From: Clostridia bacterium
GTDB lineage: Bacteria; Bacillota; Clostridia; Christensenellales; Pumilibacteraceae
Assembly (NCBI GenBank): GCA_017623435.1
Contig: JAGAPD010000049.1
Coordinates: forward strand, 1-64,000
Length of the DNA stretch: 64,000 nt
Reading direction: 5' to 3'
Shown: in pieces, positions 32,548 through 41,161 of the stretch
How positions within the stretch are numbered: the first letter of the stretch is position 1
Layout of the letters: the number at the start of each line of letters is the position of its first letter
Notes under the pieces: generated by a model
What the model saw: the letters and a program-made list of their open reading frames with translations, nothing else
What the model was told of the DNA's origin: nothing
The model's database searches: none
Position numbers and translations under genes: made by a program

Positions 32548-34803
32548 ATGGAAAATCTCAATAAAAACGTCAAAAAATTCACGTCAAGGCTATTTGAAGT
32601 CTTGGCGATTTTCTTTACGTTGTGTTTACTTTGGCTTGCACGGTCGGGGCAAGTTAATTCGTTCGCGGACGGATTTTTTATTGCGCTTGCAAGTAGTTCT
32701 AACGTGTTTTTGTCCTTTTTGCTATATCTTATTACTGCGTTAGTATTCGCAGATAGCGTAGTAGGACTTATCGGTTCGCTGTTGCTTGGCGTGTGCATAA
32801 CGGGGTGCGTGGTCGTAAGTAGGCGCGTACGTTATCGCCGTATTTCGACAATTTGCTTAATCGTGGGTGGCGTCGTACGGCTTGGATGCGCATTTTTAGG
32901 GCAAATAAGCGCGCCCCTTATCATGATTGAAACGCTTAATTGCGCGTTTATGCTTATGACCGCTTACGTCGCGCAGGTGGCACTACAAGGAATGTACTTT
33001 AAGCCCCGTTCCTTTCGCCCTAACGATATTGAACTTGGCTGTTGCGCCGTGCTGATATCGCTTGTGTGCTGTGGCGCGACCGCCGTGAATATTTACGGAT
33101 TTCGCCCCGTGTACGCGATAGGGCTTTTTGCCGTCATGCTGGTTACCTCGGCTTTGGGTAGGGGCGAAGGAATTTTTACGGCTATCGCGGTGGGAGTGGG
33201 AATTTCGCTTTACACCTACGATACGGTCAGCATTGCCTTTTTTGCGTTTATCGCGACGGTACACGCGCTTTTTTCGGGCGCGCTCAGACCTCTTGCTTTG
33301 TTGTCTGCGTTATTGTCAGCCGTATTGTTTGAGTTCTATTTTTCGTCGGGCGAAGGGGTTTTGCTGAAATTGTTCTCACTCGTCGTGGGCGGAGCGCTAT
33401 TTTGCTTACTTCCAAAATCTTTTTTACAAAACGTCCAAACTAAATTCTCCCGTCCGTCCTCAAAAACTTGCGTGCGCCACTTGGTAAACGCAGGCAGGAC
33501 GAGCGCGTCGAAACGAATGGAAAAGGTGAGTAATATTTTTGGTGAAATGGCGTCGGCGCTTGGTGCAATTAAAGGTCAAGGGGTTTTGACGGTTTCGCAA
33601 ATGGCGAGCGTTTTGTGTGACGGCGTTTGTAAAAAATGCGGTAAATGTGACGAGAGATTAAGACACGACGAAATGGAAAAGCTCGTTTCCGTCACTTGTG
33701 AAAAGGGGCGAGCAAGCGTTGGAGATTTACCCTTTTTTCTGGAAAGCGACTGCACGCAAACGGCACGGCTCATTTCGGTTTCGGCGGAGATGGTGCGCGA
33801 GAGGGAAAACGCTAAAAAGCGAATGAGCGAGCGTGATAAACTGCGTAGCGACTTGTCCACTCAGATGGAGGGCGTAAAAACTATTCTTAAACGTGCGTCG
33901 GAGGATATGTCGTTGCCCGTGACGCACGACGGGGAGCGAGAAAAACTGCTCGTAGAAGAGCTGGCTTATCACGGCGTTATCGTGTGCGACGCGTTAGTCA
34001 CGAAAGCGACGCTTGACAAAATCACGCTGGTCGTTAGTCGTGGTTGCGCGATAAACGAGGTAATAACGCAGGTGGCAGGCAAAGTATTTTCTTCCTCGTT
34101 TTCGGTGGAAAGCGTGAGTGAAAGCTCGGGCGAATTCGAGGTAGTAACGCTTACGGAAAACACGCCCTTCGACGCTTTGTTTGCCGTTGCAGGCGTGTCC
34201 AAAAACAAAAACGCTACGGGCGATACTCATTCCTTTATTAAGATCAGCGACACTAAATTTATGATGGCGCTGTGCGACGGAATGGGGAGTGGTAGCGAGG
34301 CCGGACGGGTGAGCGAGACGGCGATAGGGCTGGTGGAAAGTTTTTACAAGGCTGGGTTTGACAGTCCGTTCGTAATAGAAAGCGTGAATAGGTTTTTGTC
34401 TTTTGAGGAGGAAGAAAGCTTCGTAGCGTTCGATATTTTAGTGTGCGACCTATCAACGCTTGAGCGGACGGTGATAAAAATGGGCTCGCCTGCGTGTTAC
34501 GTCTTATCATCCGAGGGCGTTGCGGTGCTTAACGGTGAGGCACTACCTATGGGCGCTTTGGGCGAAATAACGCCTAGCGTATACGCCGATTTTGCAAAAG
34601 AAGAGCAAACGGTGGTGTTCGTTTCGGACGGGATAAGCGATCTGTTTAAGGGTAACGAGCTGGCTACGTTTTTACAAAATCATAATAGCGTTAACGTTCA
34701 AACGCTCGTTGACGACGTGCTTGCGCAGGCGCAAAAACTAAATAAAGGGGCTACGGCGGACGATATGACGGTGACGGCAGTCAGACTAATTAGGCGAATT
34801 TAA
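32548..34803 (+). CDS. spoIIE: Stage II sporulation protein E, serine phosphatase
   Basis: 751 residues. The N-terminal ~300 residues hold about ten transmembrane helices, a middle region follows (with CDGVCKKCGKCDER, a cysteine cluster around residues 360-375), and the C-terminal PP2C domain contains MALCDGMGSGSEA and FVSDGISDL metal-site motifs. In spore formers SpoIIE dephosphorylates SpoIIAA to switch on sigma-F in the forespore and helps polar division. GGGAG precedes the ATG at 32548; upstream in-frame codons lie before the likely transcript start. Confidence 0.95.
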   Translation: MENLNKNVKKFTSRLFEVLAIFFTLCLLWLARSGQVNSFADGFFIALASSSNVFLSFLLYLITALVFADSVVGLIGSLLLGVCITGCVVVSRRVRYRRISTICLIVGGVVRLGCAFLGQISAPLIMIETLNCAFMLMTAYVAQVALQGMYFKPRSFRPNDIELGCCAVLISLVCCGATAVNIYGFRPVYAIGLFAVMLVTSALGRGEGIFTAIAVGVGISLYTYDTVSIAFFAFIATVHALFSGALRPLALLSALLSAVLFEFYFSSGEGVLLKLFSLVVGGALFCLLPKSFLQNVQTKFSRPSSKTCVRHLVNAGRTSASKRMEKVSNIFGEMASALGAIKGQGVLTVSQMASVLCDGVCKKCGKCDERLRHDEMEKLVSVTCEKGRASVGDLPFFLESDCTQTARLISVSAEMVRERENAKKRMSERDKLRSDLSTQMEGVKTILKRASEDMSLPVTHDGEREKLLVEELAYHGVIVCDALVTKATLDKITLVVSRGCAINEVITQVAGKVFSSSFSVESVSESSGEFEVVTLTENTPFDALFAVAGVSKNKNATGDTHSFIKISDTKFMMALCDGMGSGSEAGRVSETAIGLVESFYKAGFDSPFVIESVNRFLSFEEEESFVAFDILVCDLSTLERTVIKMGSPACYVLSSEGVAVLNGEALPMGALGEITPSVYADFAKEEQTVVFVSDGISDLFKGNELATFLQNHNSVNVQTLVDDVLAQAQKLNKGATADDMTVTAVRLIRRI

Positions 34804-34812
34804 CGAAACCTA

Positions 34813-34841
34813 TTGACATTTACAGTTTATAAATATATAAT
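34813..34841 (+). promoter_or_regulatory. Perfect promoter giving a leaderless mRNA
   Basis: TTGACA (34813-34818), 17-bp spacer, TATAAT (34836-34841). Seven bases later comes the A of the ATG at 34849, exactly where transcription should begin. Confidence 0.85.
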
Positions 34842-34848
34842 ATAATAT

Positions 34849-35631
34849 ATGGTAGATTTTAGCGTACAATTTAATATCGTGGCGTTTGCGATAACGGCAG
34901 GTGTGCTTTTAGGCATGCTGACGGGCACGGTCATAACGCTATGCACGCTCAAGCATAAAGGCGTTACGGCTTGGCGCGTTATTTTCTACGTGATCTCGTG
35001 GATCGTGCTTCTGGCGTCATTTATCGTGGTAGGTCTTACCGTCGTGTACCGACTGGACGTCGTGGCGCTGGAGCAAAACGGTATAGTCAGTCAGGCGTTC
35101 GCGCAATATATGTCGCTCGTATTTGACGCCGTGATAATGGAAATTTTCGCGTATTGCATATTTGCGCTCAGTATAATTTCGCTAATGTTTATCCCTGCAG
35201 GATGGAGTAAGGACGTTGAATATTCTCTGTCCTCAGCGCCCGTTGACGGCGAGGGCTATATTATGGTTGACGACGATTACGACGACGAAACTTACTTGTT
35301 TGACAGGCGCGTTGAACCGGTAAAGCCTATTTTCGAAAACGAGAACACGAGCGAGGATGGTGGTGAACGCGCACCCACGCAAGCGGTGGAAATTTTGGAG
35401 CAAACGAGCGAAATCGTTGACGCTACTAAAATAGAAAACGAGGGCGAAGAGGCGGAAGAGGACGATCCCTTTATGCGCGTTATTGTCAGCAGAGCAGGGG
35501 GACGTAGGCGCAAAATCATTACCGACGGACGCGCATCCAGGCTTTTTGACGACTTTTTGAAAGGTAAAAGTGAAGAAGAAAAACGCAAGGCGGAGGCAAC
35601 GATAAATCGCGTGCCGTCCGATCGCAAGTAG
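34849..35631 (+). CDS. Uncharacterised three-TM protein with acidic linker
   Basis: 260 residues: three hydrophobic helices (about 10-34, 42-66, 92-116), then an acidic cytoplasmic linker (MVDDDYDDET, later GEEAEEDDPFM) and a compact basic C-terminus (IVSRAGGRRRKIITDG, then RLFDDFLKGKSEEEKRK). I do not know the family. Its mRNA should lack a leader: there is no ribosome site, and the promoter's start point coincides with the ATG. It lies 45 bases after spoIIE and 24 before the glucokinase gene, with which it probably forms a unit. Confidence 0.75.
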   Translation: MVDFSVQFNIVAFAITAGVLLGMLTGTVITLCTLKHKGVTAWRVIFYVISWIVLLASFIVVGLTVVYRLDVVALEQNGIVSQAFAQYMSLVFDAVIMEIFAYCIFALSIISLMFIPAGWSKDVEYSLSSAPVDGEGYIMVDDDYDDETYLFDRRVEPVKPIFENENTSEDGGERAPTQAVEILEQTSEIVDATKIENEGEEAEEDDPFMRVIVSRAGGRRRKIITDGRASRLFDDFLKGKSEEEKRKAEATINRVPSDRK

Positions 35632-35655
35632 TTGAGTTACTATTAGGAGGATATT

Positions 35656-36609
35656 ATGTACATTTTCGGAGTGGATATTGGTGGTACGGGCATTAAGTTG
35701 GGCATCGTGGACGAGACGGGAAAAATCGTTATAAAGTCGTCCATTCCCACTAACGCGGACGCTGGATACGAGGTTATCATTAAAAACTTAGCAAATCAGC
35801 TTAAAAAGCTTTGTGAGGACAGTGGTATTGCGCTGTCTGAGGTTTCGGCTATCGGTATAGGTTGTCCGGGCGCTATCAACAGCAAAAAAGGCATGGTGGA
35901 TTACTCTAACAATCTGCGCTGGACGGACGTACCGCTCGTTGACGAACTGCATAAATACTTTGATTTACCCATAAAGGTAAGTAACGACGCGAACGTGGCG
36001 GCGCTAGGCGAACACGTTTTTGGCGCAGGCAAAAGATATAACGATACCGTTATGATTACGCTTGGAACGGGCGTAGGCGGTGGCGTGGTTATCGGCGATA
36101 AGCTGTTCGAAGGTAACGAGTCGAAGGGCACGGAGCTTGGTCATATCGTTATCGTGCACAACGGTGAGCTTTGCTCGTGCGGTAGACGCGGTTGCGTTGA
36201 GGCGTACGCGTCGGCAACTGCGCTTATTCGCGACACGAAGGTTGCGATGAAAAAGGACAAGGCAAGTAAAATGTGGGGGTACGTAGGTGGCGATATTAAC
36301 AAAGTCGACGGCAAAACCGCATTTGAATGTGCTAAAACGGGCGACTATTCCGCACAAAGAGTGGTAGACGATTATATTGAATATTTGGGCGAAGGATTGT
36401 GTAACTACATCAATATTTTCCGTCCGCAAGCGCTCATTTTGGGTGGTGGCGTGTGCGCGCAAGGCGAAAACCTTTTAGCGCCTCTTCGTGAATACGTAAA
36501 AAGATACTGGTACGGCGGTGAAAAGTCTCCGCACGTAGAGCTTCTTATAGCCGAGCTTGGAAACGACGCAGGTCTTATCGGTGCAGCGTCCTTATTTTTA
36601 GGTCAGTAA
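35656..36609 (+). CDS. ROK-family glucokinase
   Basis: 317 residues. The N-terminal phosphate loop GVDIGGTGIKLG, the sugar-binding NDANVAALGE, the GTGVGGGVVIG loop, the ELGH and zinc motif CSCGRRGCVEAY, and ATP-site GGGVCAQGE. It phosphorylates glucose with ATP at the entry to glycolysis; a different hexose is possible. TAGGAGG ahead of the ATG. Faces the next gene tail to tail, with a perfect palindromic terminator between. Confidence 0.92.
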   Translation: MYIFGVDIGGTGIKLGIVDETGKIVIKSSIPTNADAGYEVIIKNLANQLKKLCEDSGIALSEVSAIGIGCPGAINSKKGMVDYSNNLRWTDVPLVDELHKYFDLPIKVSNDANVAALGEHVFGAGKRYNDTVMITLGTGVGGGVVIGDKLFEGNESKGTELGHIVIVHNGELCSCGRRGCVEAYASATALIRDTKVAMKKDKASKMWGYVGGDINKVDGKTAFECAKTGDYSAQRVVDDYIEYLGEGLCNYINIFRPQALILGGGVCAQGENLLAPLREYVKRYWYGGEKSPHVELLIAELGNDAGLIGAASLFLGQ

Positions 36610-36613
36610 AATA

Positions 36614-36643
36614 AAAACGGGCTACCACGTGGTAGCCCGTTTT
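36614..36643. terminator. Perfect 30-base palindromic bidirectional terminator
   Basis: AAAACGGGCTACCAC is followed directly by its exact complement, ending in TTTT, so it works on both strands. It separates the converging glucokinase gene and the 546-residue protein gene, and has the TACCACGTGGTA core shared by other terminators here. Confidence 0.92.
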
Positions 36644-36653
36644 ATCGTATTTA

Positions 36654-38294
36654 TTACTTTTCAATCGAACTTATTTCGTAAAGTCCGTTATTGTATTCGT
36701 AACGGATTTTTATTTTGTCGCCTGCTTTTTTGAAGGGGAGCGTCGGATCAAGCTCAATAGGCGCGGAGAAAACGAAGTTTTCCCAGTCGCTTGGCGTGGT
36801 TGCGGTTGCTTTTAGTTTTAGATAGTAAACCGTGTTACCGCCTATAATTACTTGGCGGATATCCGCAATTTCGTACTCTTCGGCAGGAGTTTGACTTTCG
36901 ACCTGAATAAGCTTTTTATATTCGATAAGCGCGCTCGTTTTAGTTTCGGCTGTGGATACGAGGCGGTAGTCGGAAACGTTTACGTACGCGTAACGTTTAA
37001 CTAAGCCCTCGTCGTCTTTGAGCATTATAAAGTAAGTGGGCACGCCGTCAAGGTTGATCATAATGGGATCGGAGGAGGCGTAGCGTTTTTCCTGATCTTT
37101 ACCTATAGCCGACTGCGAGGCTGCGTATTCGGTAGCGCCACCTATGCGGTAGAAGAACGCCTCTTTCGTGCGCATATCGACCATCATAACGCCTACGATG
37201 GACTCGTCACCGCCTACGCTGGTCATACCCGTTTGAAGATACATATTGCCGTTTGAGTAAACGTAGTTTATGCCCGTGCTGACCTCCAAAACGTCCTTTT
37301 TAGCGAAGATAGAGTTGAAAAATCCGTTTACGTAAGTGCCCCAGTAGTTGAGCTGGTCAACGATAACCTCTTCGGTTATGACGTGGTTGATCCACGTGGG
37401 CGCTTGTAAATAATCGCAGTATTCGGACTCGCCCGTGTTGGGGTTGGTGATGATAATACCGGCTACGTCGTATCCGCCCGTAAGACCTATGCGGTTGACG
37501 TAAACTGTCTCGACGTAACGTGGCTCGCCAGTATCGGTAAGCTCGAGATGTGCCTCATCCGCGCGCCAAGCGGTCATATTTCCAAAATAGTTTTGGCGGT
37601 TGAGGTCTTCCCATAAGTACGACGAATCGGTGTAGTGGAGCTCGTACTTGACTATTTGAACGTCGGCAGGATCGTTAGCGTTGATCATGACGTAGCCGGG
37701 CGACGTGCGACGGTTAGTCCACGGAAAAAAACCGTTAAACTCAATGGGCGCAATCCAGTAAAGATTGTCGTTGTGGCATATCATATAATATTCGCCAACG
37801 TTGTATTGTGAGCCAAGATTGTCCTCACCCAGCTTTTTGTCGCCTAATTTTTGAGCGAGCGCCTTGTCAACGACGGGAATTTGCATAGTGTCGTAGTTTT
37901 CTACTTCGCTTGCAAAGCTTTGATTGTCGTGCACGCTAATTAAGTCGCGGTACGCTTCCGCGTTAAACAGGGGAGTAGCGCCGATAGTTAAAATCAGCAT
38001 TACGCCGATATACGCTACCGCCGTGTAGAAGGGAATTTGCCACCAGCTTTTCTTAAAAGGCGTTTTGTCTTTTTTGTCCACGAAGAACAAAGGCGCACTC
38101 CAAATAAGCAGTAAAATCGCGACTATCGTTCTGAATCCTCCGTGATAAAAGTTGAAGGGAACGAGTCCGAAATAAATACTTATAAAAAGGATAAGCGCGG
38201 TTAAAACACCTAAAATTACGAATAGGACTGGGCGTTTTACGTACCGCCATTTGTCAAAGGTTTTGGTTATTTCCGACCAAGCGTTATTTTTCAT
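36654..38294 (-). CDS. Large membrane-anchored protein of unknown function
   Basis: 546 residues. Three N-terminal transmembrane helices (about 22-46, 53-72, 84-108), then one large domain outside or inside the membrane (about 110-546) rich in beta structure, with many tyrosines and the segments YYMICHNDNLYWIAPIEF, GYVMINANDPADV and PTYFIMLKDDEG. Its end (KIRYEYNNGLYEISSIEK) looks like a small beta barrel. I do not recognise the family. AAAAGGAG ahead of the ATG. It may be a cell-envelope protein; monocistronic. Confidence 0.75.
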   Translation of the reverse strand: MKNNAWSEITKTFDKWRYVKRPVLFVILGVLTALILFISIYFGLVPFNFYHGGFRTIVAILLLIWSAPLFFVDKKDKTPFKKSWWQIPFYTAVAYIGVMLILTIGATPLFNAEAYRDLISVHDNQSFASEVENYDTMQIPVVDKALAQKLGDKKLGEDNLGSQYNVGEYYMICHNDNLYWIAPIEFNGFFPWTNRRTSPGYVMINANDPADVQIVKYELHYTDSSYLWEDLNRQNYFGNMTAWRADEAHLELTDTGEPRYVETVYVNRIGLTGGYDVAGIIITNPNTGESEYCDYLQAPTWINHVITEEVIVDQLNYWGTYVNGFFNSIFAKKDVLEVSTGINYVYSNGNMYLQTGMTSVGGDESIVGVMMVDMRTKEAFFYRIGGATEYAASQSAIGKDQEKRYASSDPIMINLDGVPTYFIMLKDDEGLVKRYAYVNVSDYRLVSTAETKTSALIEYKKLIQVESQTPAEEYEIADIRQVIIGGNTVYYLKLKATATTPSDWENFVFSAPIELDPTLPFKKAGDKIKIRYEYNNGLYEISSIEK

Positions 38295-38382
38295 AACAAT
38301 GCTCCTTTTAGTTGATAACTATACTGTACCACACGTTTTTCAATTTGTCAAGAATTATAAAATTAAAGTATGATTAAAATAA

Positions 38383-38410
38383 AAACGGGATACCACGTGG
38401 TAGCCCGTTT
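38383..38410 (-). terminator. Terminator of the soj gene
   Basis: AAACGGG-a-TACCACGTGGTA-g-CCCGTTT, one mismatch pair, 15 bases past the soj stop. Symmetrical. Confidence 0.88.
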
Positions 38411-38425
38411 CGTCATTTTTCGTCG

Positions 38426-39238
38426 TTAAATTTTACGTTTTAACACCCTTACGTCCGTAATTTTGTCGAACTTTTCGCCGTTACGGGTAAGGAATTCTTC
38501 AGCAAGTGCTTTGTACGCGATCGAGCCTACGCACTTTGGCTCGAAGAGCATAACGGGTAGTCCGTAGCTGGGCGCTTCGCCAAGACGGATATTTCTAGGA
38601 ATTTTAGTGGAGAAAACTTTCTTACCGAAGAATTTATAAATTTCCTCGGTAACGTTTTGAACGAGGCGCGAGCGGTTGTCGTACATAGTTAAAACGACGC
38701 CTTCCACTTCAAGCTGAGGATTGAGAAATTTTTTAGCGAGCTTTATGGTGTTCATAAGCTGACTAAGTCCCTCAAGCGCGTAATATTCGCCCTGAATGGG
38801 AATAAGGATAGAGCTTGCCGCGGTGAGTGCGTTTACGGTAAGGAGCGCAAGCGAGGGCGGACAGTCGATAAGAATATAGTCGTACACGTTGCGCACGGGA
38901 GCAAGCACCTTTTTAAGTACTTTTTCTCTGTCCTCAACGCCTACGAGCTCAACTTCCGCGCCGGCAAGGTCGATGTTGGAAGGAAGAATGTCTAAATTCT
39001 TAACGCAAGTGGGTTGAACGGCAGTCTTAACGTCCACTTCGCCTGAAAGAACGCTGTAAGTGGAGTATTTTACTTTGGATTTGTCAATGCCAAATCCGCT
39101 CGAGCAGTTACCCTGAGGGTCGATATCCACCGCCAAAACCTTTTTGCCCATAAGAGCAAGATAACTGGCAAGGTTTACGCAAGTCGTAGTTTTGCCTACG
39201 CCACCTTTCTGGTTGGCTATTGCGATAATTTTTTGCAT
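38426..39238 (-). CDS. soj: Soj/ParA-type chromosome partition ATPase
   Basis: 270 residues with the deviant Walker A KGGVGKTTTCVNLA (about 10-23), Walker A' VDIDPQGN and Walker B DYILIDCPPSL. ParA proteins bind DNA and ATP and with ParB/Spo0J move or load chromosome origins; in spore formers Soj also touches replication initiation. Here no parB follows: a terminator comes 15 bases after the stop. The ATG at 39238 has GGAGG four bases ahead; the 13 codons upstream are rejected. Confidence 0.9.
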   Translation of the reverse strand: MQKIIAIANQKGGVGKTTTCVNLASYLALMGKKVLAVDIDPQGNCSSGFGIDKSKVKYSTYSVLSGEVDVKTAVQPTCVKNLDILPSNIDLAGAEVELVGVEDREKVLKKVLAPVRNVYDYILIDCPPSLALLTVNALTAASSILIPIQGEYYALEGLSQLMNTIKLAKKFLNPQLEVEGVVLTMYDNRSRLVQNVTEEIYKFFGKKVFSTKIPRNIRLGEAPSYGLPVMLFEPKCVGSIAYKALAEEFLTRNGEKFDKITDVRVLKRKI

Positions 39239-39440
39239 AGTGCCTCCGCGAAAACGTAGAAGATTTGAGAAACGCAATCTCTCATTATCATTTTACCACA
39301 AAAAATATCAATAATCAATCGTTTTTAAAGAATTTAATCGTAATATTATGCAATTATACTAAAAAATTCGCTATTTTGTCGAAAAAAGTGGGGAACGCGT
39401 GACAAAATAAGCAAAATTTATTTGATTATCTCTTAAATAC

Positions 39441-39469
39441 TTGCCTTAAAATTAGCAAAGGAGTATAAT
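39441..39469 (+). promoter_or_regulatory. Promoter of the ECF operon
   Basis: TTGCCT (39441-39446), 17-bp spacer, TATAAT (39464-39469), 7 bases, ATG 39477. Either leaderless, or the AAAGGAG inside the spacer is used by a longer transcript. Confidence 0.65.
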
Positions 39470-39476
39470 ATTTAGG

Positions 39477-40310
39477 ATGAGTATTATCCAGTTACAAGAC
39501 GTGTATTTCACGTATAATAGAGCAAGTGACAGCGAAGTGCGTGCCGTAAACGGCGTAACTTTGTCTATTAACGAGGGCGAATTCGTTGCAATCGTAGGTC
39601 ATAACGGCTCGGGCAAAAGTACCTTGGCAAAGCTTATGAACGGACTTATTACGCCCGACAAAGGCAAGGTCACGGTGGCAGGGCTTGACACGGCGAACGA
39701 GAAGAATTTGTTCGATATTCGTCGTAACGTAGGCGTCGTTTTCCAAAATCCTGACAACCAGATGGTCGCAACGATTATCGAAGACGACGTGGCTTTCGGT
39801 CCTGAAAATATAGGTATGCCCTCTGATCAAATCCGCGAAAGGGTGTACGAATCGCTTAAAAGCGTGGGAATGTACGATTACCGCGAGGGGACTCCGCACC
39901 GACTCAGCGGAGGACAAAAACAACGCGTAGCCATTGCAGGCGTGCTTGCGCTCCGTCCGCGCGTTATGGTGCTGGACGAGTCGACGTCAATGCTCGATCC
40001 GCGCGGTAGAGCGGACGTTATGAAGGTCGTAAACGATCTCAATAAAAAAGAGAAAATGGCGGTAGTAATGATAACGCACTTTATGGAAGAGGCGGTTACT
40101 GCCGACCGCATTATCGTTATGAACGAGGGAAGAATTTATATGCAGGGTGGCAAGGAAATTTTCAAGCGCCAAGCCGAGCTTGAATCTATCGGTCTTACCG
40201 TTCCGCTTGCCAGCCGAGTTGCCAACCGTTTAAGAGAAAAGGGAGTGGTAATTGACGAGGATGTAACCACTTACGAGGAGTTAGTAAACAAGATATGCCC
40301 GTTAGAATAG
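39477..40310 (+). CDS. ecfA1: ECF transporter ATPase EcfA1
   Basis: 277 residues. Walker A GHNGSGKST, Q-loop FQNPDNQMVATI, signature [13 protein letters not shown], Walker B VMVLDESTSMLDP and the H-loop THFME. In group II energy-coupling-factor transporters EcfA1 and EcfA2 pair as ATPases and EcfT is the scaffold, while separate S proteins give vitamin or metal specificity. No S component is in the window. Overlaps ecfA2 by 16 bases. Confidence 0.94.
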   Translation: MSIIQLQDVYFTYNRASDSEVRAVNGVTLSINEGEFVAIVGHNGSGKSTLAKLMNGLITPDKGKVTVAGLDTANEKNLFDIRRNVGVVFQNPDNQMVATIIEDDVAFGPENIGMPSDQIRERVYESLKSVGMYDYREGTPHRLSGGQKQRVAIAGVLALRPRVMVLDESTSMLDPRGRADVMKVVNDLNKKEKMAVVMITHFMEEAVTADRIIVMNEGRIYMQGGKEIFKRQAELESIGLTVPLASRVANRLREKGVVIDEDVTTYEELVNKICPLE

Positions 40311-41161
40311 AAAACCTTAATTTCGAATACAATCCCAAAACTCCGTTTGCCAAGCGCGCGCTTTTTGACGTTACGCTTGATATCAACGACGGGGATTTTT
40401 TTGGTGTAATCGGTCACACGGGTTCGGGCAAAAGTACGCTCATTTCTCACCTTAACGCGCTCACTCGCGTGCAGAGTGGAACGCTGTTCGTAAACGGTAT
40501 GGATTTGAGCCCTAAAAAGATAGATTTTAAAAAACTGCGTAGTACGGTGGGTATGGTTTTTCAATATCCAGAGTATCAGCTCTTCGCCGAAACGGTAGAA
40601 GAGGACGTCGCTTTCGGCCCTAAAAACATAGGACTTAGCGCGGATGAAATTTCGCAAAGAGTACGCGAGGCGATAACGATGGTGGGGCTTGATTATCAAA
40701 GCATTCGTTCCCGTTCGCCCTTTGATCTTTCGGGCGGACAAATGCGCAGAGTTGCGCTTGCTGGAATTATTGCAATGCGCCCTGATATCTTGGTTTTAGA
40801 CGAGCCTACAGCAGGACTTGATCCGCGCGGAAAGCAGGAAATTTTAACGCTTATTAAGAAAATCAAGCAGACTTGCTCCATCGTAATAATGATTTCGCAC
40901 AATATGGACGAGGTTTCGGCGTGCTGTAACCGTATTGCGGTATTTAGCGAGGGAAAGGTACACGGCGTATACGAGCCACGTGAACTTTTTGCGCAAAAGG
41001 AATTGCTTGAAAAGCTGAATATCGATATGCCGGGCGTGACTAATATCGCGTCGATGCTCGCTGACAGAGGATTTAACGTTGACCGCTCGATTATTAGTGA
41101 GGACGAGCTCGTTGACGCTATCGTGGGTGAGTGTCAGAGGAGGGGATTATGCGCGAAATAA
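40295..41161 (+). CDS. ecfA2: ECF transporter ATPase EcfA2
   Basis: 288 residues. Walker A GHTGSGKST, Q-loop FQYPEYQLFAETV, signature LSGGQMRRVALAG, Walker B ILVLDEPTAGLDP. The C-terminal extension after residue 230 is the usual EcfA module that contacts its partner. GAGGAG lies ahead of the ATG inside ecfA1. Overlaps ecfT by 13 bases, so the three proteins are made in step. Confidence 0.94.
   Translation: MPVRIENLNFEYNPKTPFAKRALFDVTLDINDGDFFGVIGHTGSGKSTLISHLNALTRVQSGTLFVNGMDLSPKKIDFKKLRSTVGMVFQYPEYQLFAETVEEDVAFGPKNIGLSADEISQRVREAITMVGLDYQSIRSRSPFDLSGGQMRRVALAGIIAMRPDILVLDEPTAGLDPRGKQEILTLIKKIKQTCSIVIMISHNMDEVSACCNRIAVFSEGKVHGVYEPRELFAQKELLEKLNIDMPGVTNIASMLADRGFNVDRSIISEDELVDAIVGECQRRGLCAK

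Noticed and set aside
39239..39476. Replication origin next to the soj gene
   Set aside because: No dnaA, no cluster of DnaA boxes and no parS site could be seen in the 238-base gap; it is just AT-rich.
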